DNA of 64,000 bases from Cryptomeria japonica (GCF_030272615.1 NC_081409.1:648678468-648742467); one strand, 5' to 3'; positions 32,601 through 44,172 are shown, counted from the first letter of the stretch. The notes: generated from the sequence alone by a model not told the origin. Numbers and translations are program-made.

Positions 32601-32789
32601 ATTCTACCTTGTCATTTTATTTCTCAACCCATACCAGTCTGGTTTCCTTCTTCTTGTCAGCTGCTATTTTGTGCTCCAGTTCAACTACTGGTTCTTGATC
32701 AGGATTTGTCTTCTTCTCCTTGATCTTCTTATTTTTAAAAAAAATTTCATTTAAAGATGAATCTTTTAAATTATTGTAGGACACCAATT

Positions 32790-34739
32790 TATTCTTCCTA
32801 CATTAAAAAATCCTATGACCAAATCCATTGTACTGATAACAGACAACATTCATATCCCAAAGTGCATTAAAATAATTTCTACTTTCATAACTCATAGTGG
32901 ACTTATTGGTTAATCTGCAGTCAGCTATTCTATGCCCAAATTTGTTACACTAGTAACAATAACCATGGAAGTTTGGAACATACTGGTTAGGCTGCCTTGG
33001 TCCTGCAAACGACTGCCTCACCAAGGGTCTTCCTTTGATGCTGCTGACTCTGGTGAATCCTTCATGGTCAACCATTTCATTTCTCCTTGGATCTGCATGT
33101 TGGTACATTGAGTGTGGCCTCCAATTTATTGATTGTGTATACTGAATTGTGTGGCAATTTCTAACAGCATCTGCATATGTCTTCTTCCTGGTATCCTTTC
33201 TTATTGTGAACATCTTCTTCTCTTTACCTTCATTGGAAGAAGTGAACTGTATCTCCTTACCGGATGTGTCTTTGCTATTTGAACTTTGACCTTCTTCAAA
33301 TCCTAAGCCACTGATATCTTTGGATTGCTTCTGTTGCTCAACATCTTGTCTAAGGCTTTGGTGCTGCCTTCATATTTGCTTCTCACTTGTATTTCTTTCT
33401 TACTTTCTTCAAGCTCCTTTCTGAGCTTCACAATTTCTACTTCCAGATCTTGATGCTCCTTTTCTTTCCTCATCATATAAGAGGATGTAACTTGACCTAT
33501 TCTCTTGGCTTCTTCCAACTGCAATTTCAAGTCACATATAACTTGATTGGACTCATCCAGGGATTGCTTCAAGAGACCTTGTTCATCTACTACAACAAGC
33601 TTGAACTTCTTGAGTTCCCTTCTTGTTTTACTTAGCTCCTCAAGAGCACTTATAAGCTCACCTTCTAGATCCACTTCAACCTCAATGTTTTCTTCTTCCT
33701 CATCTTCACCAACCGGCTCATCAAGTGCAATAAAGAGATTAACTTCTCTGTCATTCTCATGGTAGTCATCTTCTGATGCACTTTATTCATCTGAGGCATC
33801 ATACTCAATAGCATATAGGTTGTTTTTCTTCTGATAGCCTCTTCTTCCTTTCCGGTAGACATTTCTTTCTTTATCTTTACCAACAGATCTGCTAAATCCT
33901 CTTGACTCATCTCTACTGGTTTCATTGTAAGGACATTTTGTAGCAAAGTGTCCAGCTTTACCACAGTTGAAACATTTGAGTGGTAGCTTTCCTTTATACT
34001 TTTCAGATTTTCTTTTGATCTTTTTGACAAATTTTTCTACCTCTGCATCAAATTCTTCACTAGATCCTTTGTGAGAAACCACTTCTTTGCCATTTTTGGT
34101 GTAATTAAATGCTTCCTCTTTCCTTGAGGATGTATCACTGGTTGTTCTCATTTCATAGGCTATCAGTGAGACAAATAGCTCATCCATTGTGAAGGTCTTA
34201 AGATCCTTGGCTTCTTCTATCAAAGACACCTTCGTATCATACTTAGGTGTGAGAGATCTAAGTACCTTCTTGACAAGAATCTCATCTGTAATTTCTTCTC
34301 CAAGTCCTGTGATGGTGTTCACAGTTTCATCAAATCTCTGAAGGTAGTATACAATCTTTTCTTCATCCTTCATCCTGATGCCTTCAAGCTAGCCCCTTAG
34401 TGTTTGCATCTTGGCCTCTTTGACTTTTGTATCTCCTTCAAATAACCTCTACATTTTATCCCAAGTCTCCTTGGTGGATGCACAGTGCATGACCTTGACA
34501 AACTCTTTCTCAAACAACCCGCTCAAGATAGCATGTTTAACCTTTGCAGTGTTCTCATACTCCTTCTTGGCATCCGGATCAGTGGGAGGAACACTAGGGA
34601 CAATATACCCATTTTTGATAGACATCCACACATTAAAACCAAGGGAGGATATATAGGTCTCTATTCTTCTACTCCAGAAGGCATAGTTAGACCCATCAAA
34701 TATGGGAGCTTTTGAGGAGGCAGACTCATTTCTTGCCAT
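32790..34739 (-). pseudogene. element F Gag: capsid, coiled coil and CCHC knuckles
   Basis: The N-terminal frame (34449-34739) MARNESASSKAPIFDGSNYA with 'FWSRRIETYI' is the DUF4219/UBN2-type capsid start. 33783-34373 has 'YLQRFDETVNTITGLGEEI', 'VLRSLTPKYDTKVSLIEEAK' and a CCHC knuckle CFNCGKAGHFATKC. 33303-33674 is a coiled coil. After a frameshift comes SGLGFEEGQSS, then two more knuckles in which some Cys are lost (CY-stop-CNKFGHRIADC and CYQYNGFGH). In an active element Gag forms the particle and binds RNA. The coiled coil, GLGFE-x-G motif and distal knuckles are the part shared with ORF1 of A1, A2 and D. Confidence 0.88.
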
Positions 34740-34789
34740 TGTGTTCTAAGGCTAGAATCTACCCAAGGTTTAATCCACAGGGAACCTAT

Positions 34790-34802
34790 GCTCTGATACC
34801 GA
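34790..34802 (-). promoter_or_regulatory. element F primer-binding site
   Basis: Minus strand reads TCGGTATCAGAGC just inside the 5' LTR, matching the TGGTATCAGAGC tRNA-Met-type site apart from the first base. Confidence 0.85.
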
Positions 34803-34803
34803 T

Positions 34804-36323
34804 TGTTAAACACAATGTACAATGTACAATGTTCCTAAATTATTTTATTTTAAAACAACCTTTGAAAACCGGTAAGACAAATATGGATACCAAAATAGAC
34901 AAACACACAAAATGCAATCCACAACACCTGATGTACGAGGAAAACCCAATATGGGAAAAACCTCGATGAGAAATGGGAAACAATGAATTAAAAAGATTTA
35001 GGGCACCAATCCAAGGAGCACCAATGCCTGCACCAAGCTCCAACTTGGTGATATAAATTAGAATACAATTTTGACATAGTTATAGCTTCTGGTTGCAAAT
35101 GAGTTCCGAAACACTTGATCAAATAGATTTTTGTCAGTTAATAGCCTTATCTTCTTCTCTCTTAGTCTCACACCACACTTAGTCACACTTGGATGCCTTC
35201 TTAACCAATCACACCTCACTTGTTGGCTCAACCGTCAAACCTAGAATAATTTACCGGTACTTTGTCTTTGCCAGTTAAACCCTCTCACCGGTTTGCCTGC
35301 TAACTCACTCTGCAACTTTCTTAGAATGATTTCTAAGGAAGATGATCCTTCTCTATGCTCAAGCTCTCTTCACTCTACTTCTTCACATCAAGCATCAATC
35401 ATTTCTGTCTCGAGCTCACATATTTATAATCTTGGATTCCCGCAAAAAACCGCATTCAAACAATGTCATGTTAGGTTTTGCCTTCTCCAACTCGATTCAA
35501 ATCTGATTTGATTTGATCTAATTTTTCCAGGGATATGATCTTCATGACATCAATCAACACCAGCAAAGATTCCCATTCCATGTGCATTTTCTAAATCTAG
35601 AGGTCTGCACCATGCTTTTCTTCTTTTCTTTGTCATACGCCATTAATGGATTTGTTGTTTCCTTTAGCAACCTGGTACGAAGATCAAATCTTCTTGCAGG
35701 ATCACTTCAGTCATTTGGCAGCTTGCCTTCCTTGAGCCGCAATCCTCTGGCATCCTCCATGACTTGCAGGTTATTCATAAAAGTCTACTTGCTTCTTGAC
35801 TTGTTACATCGATGCACACTCCACCGACTTGTGCAATATCACCACCTGGCATCCAACTATCATGTTTGTCGACATCCACCTCTACTTGGATTTCTATGTT
35901 GGTTTGACATTATTTGTTGACCAAGGTTGACTATCGGCCTAGTTCTCCTTACCGATATGACTAACAAACATCCTCTGTGTCAGCAACACATCCTCTTGAT
36001 AATTCATCTTGCCTTTCGGTATGTATTCATGCCATCCTCTCTGTTTTGTTCACCGGGTGTTGTTGTGATTCTTTTAACATTCCGCCTCTTTATCACAAAC
36101 AAACAACCAATCTTCATCCCAATTTGCGCCTTACTGGTAAGACTTATTTACCGACAAATGACACAATTCATGTGTACCGGTAGCCTTCCTTCTATCTGCT
36201 CACTCACATGTGCATTGCCATCATATGTCTTGCTCTTCTTATACTAGTCACCACTTCTTACTTATTGGTGACCTTGCCAAACTAGTTGACATCAATGATA
36301 ACTTAATGCCAATAATGCCAACA
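34804..36323 (-). repeat. element F 5' LTR
   Basis: 1,520 bp, TGTTAAACACAATG at 34804 to …TGCCAACA at 36323; partner at 27722-29339. It shows a short duplication 'acaatgtacaatgtacaatg' near its left end and a deletion relative to the partner. Confidence 0.9.
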
Positions 36324-36328
36324 ATATT
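36324..36328. repeat. target-site duplication ATATT (right) of element F
   Basis: Partner of 27717-27721. Confidence 0.88.
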
Positions 36329-37503
36329 CAATATAATATAAGATTTAATATTTAGTATGGAATCTAGTTTCTAAAACCCTAATTTATTTCAAATTTTTAT
36401 GAACGAGTGAAAAACAATACCTTTAATACCACATGTTGGTTTAATCAAGAAATAAATTATTCACATACAATTTCAATAAGATAATCCATAGTCATGCCAT
36501 TTAAATAGAGTGCAATAGTATAAATATTATGACTCAAGGGAAAAAACAAATTTATGTGGAAAATCCAAACAAGGAAAAACCACGATGAAAATCTAACTCA
36601 CAATATGAACATGAATGACTACAAAGTTTTAGGCTCACTGCTAAGGAGAAACAACACTTGTAAGAATTGCAAGGCTAAGGCACACTGCCCTAGGTCAAGA
36701 TACTAGGACTTGCACAACCAAGCCTCAGTTCTTCAAGGCAAGATACACATTGTTGCCGAAGGAATTTCTATCAATTAGCAATGAAAGAAATAGCTGAATT
36801 GGAACTAAGAAGGATTCTCCTAAACATTAAATTATCCTTGAGCAATTGGATTGAGCAACTAACATCATGGAAAATATCTCTAATAAATTCTTCTATCACA
36901 ACAAACTGACTTACTGAATATATCACCTTCAAAGCTCTTCTCAATCTACCTGTGCACATTCACAATCTCAAATTTGCTTGCATATCATTCGCATACACTT
37001 CTCATTAATTAATATACAATCCATTTTTCCATACTCTAGAACTCATTCATCTGCACTCCTTAAATATGAGATATAACATTGAAAACCTAATAGAGGGTCT
37101 GAAAAAATAGAATAAATAATATTACACAAAATAAGCCACCCAAACCAAAAATACTCAAAACAATCCACTTCAGGAGAAAGAAGGAACCAAAACATATTAC
37201 AATACATCCTTCCAAGATTAATCCAATGATCCACACACACAAATACATTCCCCAAAGTCGTTACCAAATGTAAAATGTAGATATAGCTATCAGTCAGCCA
37301 CAAAACAACATGTGGATCTCCACACATCATGGTGAAACCCATAACAACATCCCAATACAACTTCCAACTCATATCCAAACCAAAATAATATGATCCAATT
37401 ATGATAATTTAATCAAAAACACTAAGTCATAAAATAACTGAATATCTTGAACCCAAATCAACAAAGGTCTCTTGTAGAACAAAGAAACCAGCTGAGAAAT
37501 ATA

Positions 37504-37508
37504 CTAAG
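37504..37508. repeat. target-site duplication CTAAG (left) of element A2
   Basis: CTAAG recurs at 44168-44172, directly outside the A2 LTR ends. Confidence 0.92.
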
Positions 37509-37599
37509 TGTTGGCATATGCACACTCCAATGAGACATTGTAGGTGATTGAAGGTTTTTTCATTGATGGAAACCTTACAATCCTATGACACCGACAATT

Positions 37600-37700
37600 T
37601 AGTTCACCGACACTAGCAAGATCAGACTCTACATCGGCACTTAGGTCACCGACACTAGCAAGATCAAACTCTACATTGACACTCAGATCACCAACACCGG
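37600..37700 (+). repeat. 42-bp repeat in the A2 5' LTR
   Basis: About two and a half units of 'tcaccgacactagcaagatc' plus 'aaactctacattgacactca' or similar. A diverged version lies at about 43435-43520 in the 3' LTR. Confidence 0.7.
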
Positions 37701-37815
37701 CAATGAAATGTAGCATACCGACACAGAGGCCGACATGATTTTTGTTGTAATATATTTTGTTTATTATTTGTAAAATCATTGTAAGCCGACTTGGCAAGTT
37801 GTAAAATGACTCTTG

Positions 37816-37822
37816 TATAAGA
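37816..37822 (+). promoter_or_regulatory. possible LTR TATA box (A2)
   Basis: TATAAGA in the middle of the LTR, upstream of the conserved U5-like block. The 3' LTR has 'ttatataagagagat' at the same place (about 43625). This would be the Pol II start region of the element; inferred from position only. Confidence 0.4.
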
Positions 37823-38357
37823 GAGATCATTGTAGAACATTTGTAATTAAGAAAGAGGAATGTAATTAGGCGAAATAAGGTAGACCTATTATGTGAATTA
37901 TAGGTTAAGGGTTTATGTAAGAAGCAGAGCAGAAACCGGTACTGGATCTAGCATTATAGATGCTATTTTAAAGCAATACAACACACTGGATTTATACAAT
38001 CCATTTTGTAAGTCAGTGAGACTTCCTATTTTGTATTTGAGTAGTGAGCTCTAGGAAGTTGGCCTTCCTGCATGTGCAGACCCCTCTTGTAGCAATAATA
38101 TTCTCTTATTGGCTAGTAAGTGAATATTGTGGGTCACAAATCCCACCGAGGTTTTTCCCACATCGGGTTTCCTTGTTAAATCCTTGTGTTATGGTGTGTT
38201 TTTCATGTGGTTGTTTTTATTTCTATTTATTGCATTACTTTCTGCTTACCGGTACACAGTATTAATATGCTCTACATGTTTTAAGTTAAGAAAATCTATT
38301 AACTGGTTAGATACTGATTCACCCCGCCCTCTTAGTATCTGTGGGAATCCTAACAAT

Positions 38358-38369
38358 TGGTATCAGAGC
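38358..38369 (+). promoter_or_regulatory. A2 primer-binding site
   Basis: TGGTATCAGAGC two bases after the LTR end, the exact tRNA-Met-type primer site of plant Copia elements. Confidence 0.92.
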
Positions 38370-38426
38370 TTGGTCCTCTATTTTCAGAAGCCTAACAGCT
38401 TGAGGAAGATCTTGACATTGGTAGAG

Positions 38427-39563
38427 ATGGAAAACTTAATGAAGCAACTTGAAGGATCTTTCTCAGACTATGATGCAGAAAAAATTGAAAAATATCAAAC
38501 TTGAAGATAATCTAAAGGCTGCTCAGGATATTATTCAACCACTTCGAGAAAATCTTACTATTTCAAGAAACAAGAGAAGAGAACTTTGTGAAAAGATGCA
38601 AGATGAGAATGATGAAAAAGAAACTCTTGATGACATGATAAACAAGCTGAAACAAGAGAACATGTCAACAAAGAATGAGATGCAGGATATGACTATGAGA
38701 TTCTATAAAGAAATTGAAGATAGAAAGAAAAATGAAGAAGATTTGACTAGAAGACTAAGTGATGCTGCAAATCAAAACACAAGACTTAGCTATGAAAATG
38801 ATTTGTTGAAGACAGATCTGATGCACACTTAGAATGTCTCCAATGAACTGATGAGATAGAAAGAAGTCTTAGAAAGAGAACTAGATACTACAAATCAACA
38901 TAAAGAGAAACTCAAGAAAAGCTCAAAAGAACTTGGTAACTTGCTGAAGAATAAAAAACCTAAAGGTGATGCTTGTGGAATTGGCTTTGAAGTTGATGAA
39001 AGCTCTGGTACTGCAAACACACAGGATCATAGCAAACTGGCAAGGCAACCTACTGCTTATAAATTTAATGGAAAATGCTTTAACTGTAACAAGTATGGTC
39101 ATAGAGAAAATCAATGTAGATCTATAAATTATCAGAATATCAACACCCCCACCGGTCAATGTTCAAAATGCAACAAAGTTGGTCATAACTCTGAGAATTG
39201 CAGAATGAATGTGAGATGTTATGTTTGTGGAAGATTTGGACACTATCTAATCAATGCAGAACATAAATTGACATAGGTTATGGGAAAGCTATTCAGAAGA
39301 ATAATGTGACTTGCTATGCATGTAACAAGATTGGGCATATTGCTAAATTTTTTAGAAGTAAAGGATCACCAGTAGACAACAAAGGTCCTAGTTTGAAAGG
39401 AAAAGAAAAAGTTGAAGAAGTTAAGTAGGAATTTTCAAAACAATGGATCAGGAAATCAGAAATGAATTTGGATAGGAATACTCCTCCATCGGTAGAACCA
39501 AGCAACACTTTACTGGCAGAACATAGTAGCACTCCACCGGCAGGAGTCTCTTCATCAAATTGA
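38427..39563 (+). pseudogene. A2 ORF1: coiled-coil, CCHC Gag-like protein
   Basis: Starts at ATG 38427 (MENLMKQLEGSFSDYDAEK) and ends at TGA 39561, about 378 codons in the ancestral frame. A coiled coil ('RKKNEEDLTRRLSDAANQNT') is followed by 'CGIGFEVDESS' and knuckles CFNCNKYGHRENQC and CSKCNKVGHNSENC. A third knuckle, CYVCGRFGHYL, is lost to a frameshift, and in the fourth (CYACNKIGHIAKFF) the last Cys is Phe. Frame changes occur near 38480 and 39250, and stops near 38829, 38859 and 39425. The capsid domain is absent, as in A1. Confidence 0.88.
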
Positions 39564-39716
39564 AGAAATCTCCTTCAGGGTTTGGCAATCAATGAGACAT
39601 ATGCTATTATTCCCTCGGTTGATGGTAAGAAGTTGAATTTACTTCTATACCGATAGATATGTTAAGTGATTACTTAACCGACAAGAATTAAATGTGGTAG
39701 TTGGCAAAATTGACAT

Positions 39717-39726
39717 TATAAATTAA
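39717..39726 (+). promoter_or_regulatory. TATA-like box upstream of A2 ORF2
   Basis: TATAAATTAA about 150 bp before the ORF2 ATG at 39867. Its position matches the TATAAAAT before A1 ORF2. Confidence 0.35.
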
Positions 39727-39866
39727 TGTTTTTGGCTCCATTTCACTTCACCAAGCATTCAAACATTCAAAGAGCGCGAAATCTCCAGAGCTAAGGCATT
39801 TCGAGCAAAGAGGCAAGACATTTCAGCAATCAATCCTTCCTAAGGCAGAAAAAGGTATTTATAATC

Positions 39867-42800
39867 ATGACATCCTCCTCTATACCTGAATTCATAGCAA
39901 ACCCCACTGTAGTCAAGGTAATCAAATGATTTAGGCCCGTATTTCAGCTAGTTCCCGAGATAGCCAAAAAGGATGACAATGTAGGTGCTTTTTCCCAAAT
40001 TCCCAAAGGAGTTGTTTATGCAGAAGACCCGAGAATCTATATCCATTGCCATATAGAAGAATTGGGAGATGAAGAAATCAAGGACATGTACAAATCTGTT
40101 ATCTGTGATGATTCTTGTAGAGTAAAACTTGAACACCAAATTATTGAAACCCTAGGATTCACAAAAATTCTCAGCATTCCAAATTTCCCCAAGGAAGTTA
40201 TTAGGATAGTATTGAGCAAAGTACATAGTGCATTCTTTTGGTTAGATTCAATCCATAAAATTACCAAGGAAGAGGTGAAAGCTGTAACAGGGTTACCCTC
40301 CACCGGTAGCAGACTAGACAAAACAAAGAAGGTCTCAAATGACCTAGTAATGAACCTAACTGGTGCAACATCCGACAGAAGGTCTCTAAGGGTTAATGAT
40401 GTGACTGATATAAATGTGAGATTTGTTAGCATGATTTTAGGATACAAAGCAACACATGCAAACAGATTTAACTTAGTTTCTAGTTTATGCATAAAAAGTG
40501 CACATGATATGGTAAAAGAAAATGTGAAAATTGATGTATGTGAATGGCTAAAGGATGAATTGATTGACAACTTAGGGAAGATCAAGAAGGATAAGAAAGG
40601 AACTTTTAGATTTGGTAATTTACTTGTATGCTTAATGCTACATATAACCAAACAGGTGCCCAGTATAGGCAACAAGAATCTTGGATTTGACATACCGGTA
40701 GGAAAACAATTATCAGACTTATTCAACAACATGGGTGAAAACAAGGAAAATAATATCAATGAGTATTTTCAAGCACTAAAGGCCAGAATGTACAAAAGAA
40801 TCAGACTATCACAGGAAATTGTTAATAAATACAAGGATGATATATGTTTTGTAATTAAAAAGGATGAGATCTGGATGGAAGCAGTTATCCCAAGAACAAT
40901 TTGGGTTACTGAAATGGGCTATGAGACTGATGACCACATCATTGAAACATATGCTAAAGCTCTTTTGGAAGCACCAAATGAACCTAAGGAAGAAGTACTT
41001 AGTAGTGTTGAGACCATTGAAAGCCAAGTTCAATCTAAGAAGAGAGTAAAGAAAGTAGAAGCAACTGTGAGAAGAGGTTCAAGGCAGGCTAAGGCTATAA
41101 AAGAAGATGTACTGAAACAAAACGGTATCACTGAAGATGAGTTACAAGAACAACAACCAGAAACTCACCTGTCACTGGTAGCAACTTCTTCAGAGAGTGA
41201 CAAGTCAACTCAATTTAAAAGAGTTGTAAGGAAAAGACAACCTTCACCGATATCCACACCCTCGCCTAGAAGAACTAGACAAAAACAACATGCAGTGAGG
41301 TCTTCGGTAAAGAAGACAACCCCAAAGAAAAAGCTAACACCTAAGAAGAAAAGGACTCAACAAAAAATTTCTCCAATTGATAAACTGTTGGATGAAATCA
41401 CAGAAGAAGGAAATCTCAAGAACATAGAAAATTATATGATACACTATCAGCAGATGAGAAAGAGCAAGTTGAAAACAATGTCATTTTACACCTGGATATC
41501 TATAAGAAGTTTTTAATGCAGGTTGTAGATGAATTACCAGATGAATTATTCAAGAGATTGGAAGAAAGAAGACAATATGTTGTAGAACTTGACAAGAAAA
41601 TCAAAATTGAAAAATTACTTGTTGTCTACCTAGTCAACTCTCCAAAAGAAATAGATGATCTGATTGCAAAGGCCAACCGATCAGTATTCTCTACTGCACA
41701 CCAACATATTGCACTAATGGCAGGAAGAGTAAATGAGGTAACAAAAGAAACAGAAAATGGATGGGATATATTCCTTGTGGAGAAGGAAAAGAAGGAAGAA
41801 TATAGGAATCCCAAGCCTATCAAAGTCTATCAGAAGGACAAAGATAAGGGTAAAGGAAAGGTTGGTGGACCTCCTAGTATCAAAATAAAAGATAACATAT
41901 CCCCACCGCCTCTGATTACTCCACCAGTAACAACAACAAAAGACCAACCAATAGATGAAAATATGGATGTATCACAAGAGGATACTAATCCTAATCCTGA
42001 GGTACTATACACAATGGATGTTGATACTCAAAAGGTCAACATTGTGATAGACAAGGACACAACTGGTAAAACTAACATGGCTAGTGAGCCACCGGTAGCT
42101 GACAACACTGTTAACACTAAAGGTAAACCAACAGATGATAGCATAGGGAAACAGACAGAGACACGGACAGAGAAACAAGCAGAGCAATAGGCTCCGGAAC
42201 AGGAACAGGTTCATGTGGAAACAGTGCCATCAGCAACAGGAGAGAAACAGAAACCCTTGCTTAAGGAAATAGAAACACAGCCTGACCTACCAGAGGTCAC
42301 TACAAGCATGGTTACTTCCTCCAGCGACAGAATTCAGAATGTTGGTTCCTCCTCAACAGGTTATAAATCAACCAATGTAACTGAATTTCTTTTAGATTCT
42401 TTGAAGAAAATAACTGATTGTAGTTCACAAGCTTATAAAGCTATAGATGACACAATCCCAATTTTGAAGATGATATCTCCAAAATGCAACATAGATAATA
42501 AGGATTCTTTGAGTCAACTTGACACTTTGTTGAAGTATATTACTGACAACACAGTGACAGTTGAACAAATAAAGGAACATGCATTCAAAAACAGGTTGGA
42601 AATTGAAAAACAAAAATTCTTTGAGAATCAAATAAAGAAGTGTACTAGGGAATTTGACACACTTCTATTGGAACTATGTAACGTATTGAAGGAATTTAAA
42701 ACTCTGTACAAATATACTTGCAAGACAAACTTTTTAACAGTGGACATAGATAAGAAAATGAGCAAGATATAGGAAGAAATAAATAAACTTGCAGACAATT

Positions 42801-43129
42801 TTGTTAATTCACGTGATACATTATCAATTTTTGAGCAAAAGATAACTAGTTTTGAGGAAGAATTACTGAAGCTAGAGAGAGAAAAGGAGAGAATGATAAA
42901 CAAGGCTAAAAATCTGAGACTAAGACTGAGTCCAAGACTGGACTATCTAGCATCCTTGAGAAAAGAAATATCTGAGGCATTAGTACAAGGACAGAAAACA
43001 CCGGCAGAGCATATGCAGCACCTCACCGGTACAGTTCAAAGAATAGAGGCAGCAATAAAAGATAGTAAGAAGTTTATGGAAAGCATAAATTTGGTTTTGG
43101 TGGATCTTTTTCAAATTGTAACCACCTAG
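39867..43129 (+). pseudogene. A2 ORF2: large conserved protein of unknown function
   Basis: From ATG 39867 (M-T-S-S-S-I-P-E-F-I-A-N-P) to the stop at 43129, about 1,087 codons with net frame changes. An early TGA sits at the same codon as in A1 (after V-I-K). The longest open part, 40062-41516 (484 codons), contains 'KITKEEVKAVTGLPSTG', 'VNDVTDINVRFVSMILGYKA' and 'VCEWLKDELIDNLGKIKKDK', and the basic KKKLTPKKKR stretch. A frameshift near 41440 leads to 41516-42190, then TAG, 42215-42772, TAG and 42893-43129. The C-terminus is a coiled coil ending 'SLNLV'-like as in A1. I cannot name the family. No polymerase, integrase or protease signature was found. Confidence 0.87.
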
Positions 43130-43184
43130 CTACAAGGTTGAGATAGAAAAACTACAAATCTATTGACACCTTGACAACCTTTGT

Positions 43185-43255
43185 CATTGATGCCAAAGGG
43201 GGAGTAGTAGTATGAGAAAATAATCTGCAAAAGACTTATCTGCTCAGGGGGAGCT
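43185..43255 (+). repeat. secondary polypurine motifs upstream of the A2 PPT
   Basis: TGATGCCAAAGGGGGAGTAG at about 43187-43209 and GCTCAGGGGGAGCTC at about 43240-43257, in the order seen in A1 and D. Confidence 0.7.
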
Positions 43256-43337
43256 CATATATTTTTGGTACACAATTTTGGATTACAAGTTTTGGATACA
43301 CTTTTGAAATTTTCTCATGAGTGTTGCCATCAATGCC

Positions 43338-43349
43338 AAAGGGGGAGAT
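43338..43349 (+). promoter_or_regulatory. A2 polypurine tract
   Basis: AAAGGGGGAGAT directly before the 3' LTR (TGTTGG at 43350). Confidence 0.92.
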
Positions 43350-44167
43350 TGTTGGCATATGCACAGTCGAATGAGACATTGTAGGTGATTGAAGGTTTTG
43401 TCATTGATGGAAACCTTACAATCCTATGACACCGGCAAGTTAGTTCACTGGCACTAGCAAGATCAAACTCTACACTGGCACTCAGGTCACTAGCACTCAG
43501 ATCACCGGCACCGGCAGTGAAATGTAGCATATCAGCACAGAGGCCGACAAGATTTTTGTTGTAATATATTTTGTTTATTATTTATAAAATCATTGTAAGC
43601 CAAGTTGGCAAGTTGTAAAATGACTCTTATATAAGAGAGATCATTGCAGAACATTTGTAAGTAAGAAAGAGGAATGTAATTAGGCAAAATAAGACAGACC
43701 TATTATGCGAATTATAGGTTAAGGGTTTATGTAAGAAGCAGAGCAGAAACCGGTACTGGATCTAGAATTATAGATGCTATTTTAAAGTAGTACAAGACAC
43801 TGGATTTATACAATCCATTTTGTAAGTTAGTGAGACTTCCTATTTTGTATTTGAGTAGTGAGCTCTAGGCAGTTGGCCTTCCTACATGTGCATGCCCTTC
43901 TTGTAGTACTAATATTCTTTTATTGGCCAGTAAGTGAATATTGTGGGTCACAAATCCCACCGAGGTTTTTCCCACACTGGGTTTCCTCATTAAATCCTTG
44001 TGTTATGGTGTATTTTTCATGTGGTTGTTTTTATCTCTGTTTATTGCATTTCTTTCTACTTATTAGTACACAGTATTAATATGTTTTGCATGTTTTAAGT
44101 TAAGAAATTTAATACACCGGTTAGATACTGATTCACCCCCCTCTCAGTATCTGTGGGAATCCTAACA
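43350..44167 (+). repeat. A2 3' LTR
   Basis: 818 bp, TGTTGGCATATGC at 43350 to …GAATCCTAACA at 44167; partner at 37509-38355. The palindrome is degraded here (cctacatgtgcatg). Confidence 0.92.
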
Positions 44168-44172
44168 CTAAG
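44168..44172. repeat. target-site duplication CTAAG (right) of element A2
   Basis: Partner of 37504-37508. Confidence 0.92.

Larger units (their letters stand above)
27722..36323 (-). mobile_element. Copia element F, structurally complete
   Basis: 8.6 kb, minus strand, TSD ATATT. The 5' LTR is 34804-36323 and the 3' LTR 27722-29339, with primer site and PPT in place. Domain order is Gag with CCHC knuckles, protease, integrase, RT, RNase H, which is Ty1/Copia. All coding parts contain stops or frameshifts. It is the most complete autonomous-type element in the window and the best local relative of the A/D ORF1. Confidence 0.92.
37509..38355 (+). repeat. A2 5' LTR
   Basis: 847 bp, TGTTGGCATATGC at 37509 to …GAATCCTAACA at 38355. 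A 'tgtataagagagatc' TATA-like site lies at 37816. The U5-like palindrome cctgcatgtgcaga is at 38067-38080, and 'gattcaccccgccctcttag' lies near the end. Confidence 0.92.
37509..44167 (+). mobile_element. non-autonomous LTR retrotransposon A2 (no pol), complete structure
   Basis: A plus-strand relative of A1, 6.66 kb, TSD CTAAG. LTRs are 37509-38355 and 43350-44167. It has an exact TGGTATCAGAGC primer site, ORF1 (38427-39563), ORF2 (39867-43129), and a PPT. No pol motif is present. The internal layout, including the roughly 300-bp ORF1-ORF2 gap, matches A1 closely. U3 regions differ: instead of the 57-bp minisatellite it has a 42-bp repeat. It lies within the LTR of element G. Confidence 0.93.

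Noticed and set aside
36420-36433. Primer-site-like sequence (complement of tggtattaaagg) before TGTTGG at 36434
   Set aside because: It would make 36434 an LTR edge, but comparison with A, C and F puts the LTR G edge about 80 bp further left and no gag lies beyond it. Probably chance.
40037-40759. 240-codon minus-strand frame opposite A2 ORF2
   Set aside because: Antisense shadow of the conserved ORF2 N-domain; the same shadow appears in A1 because the sense codons are conserved.
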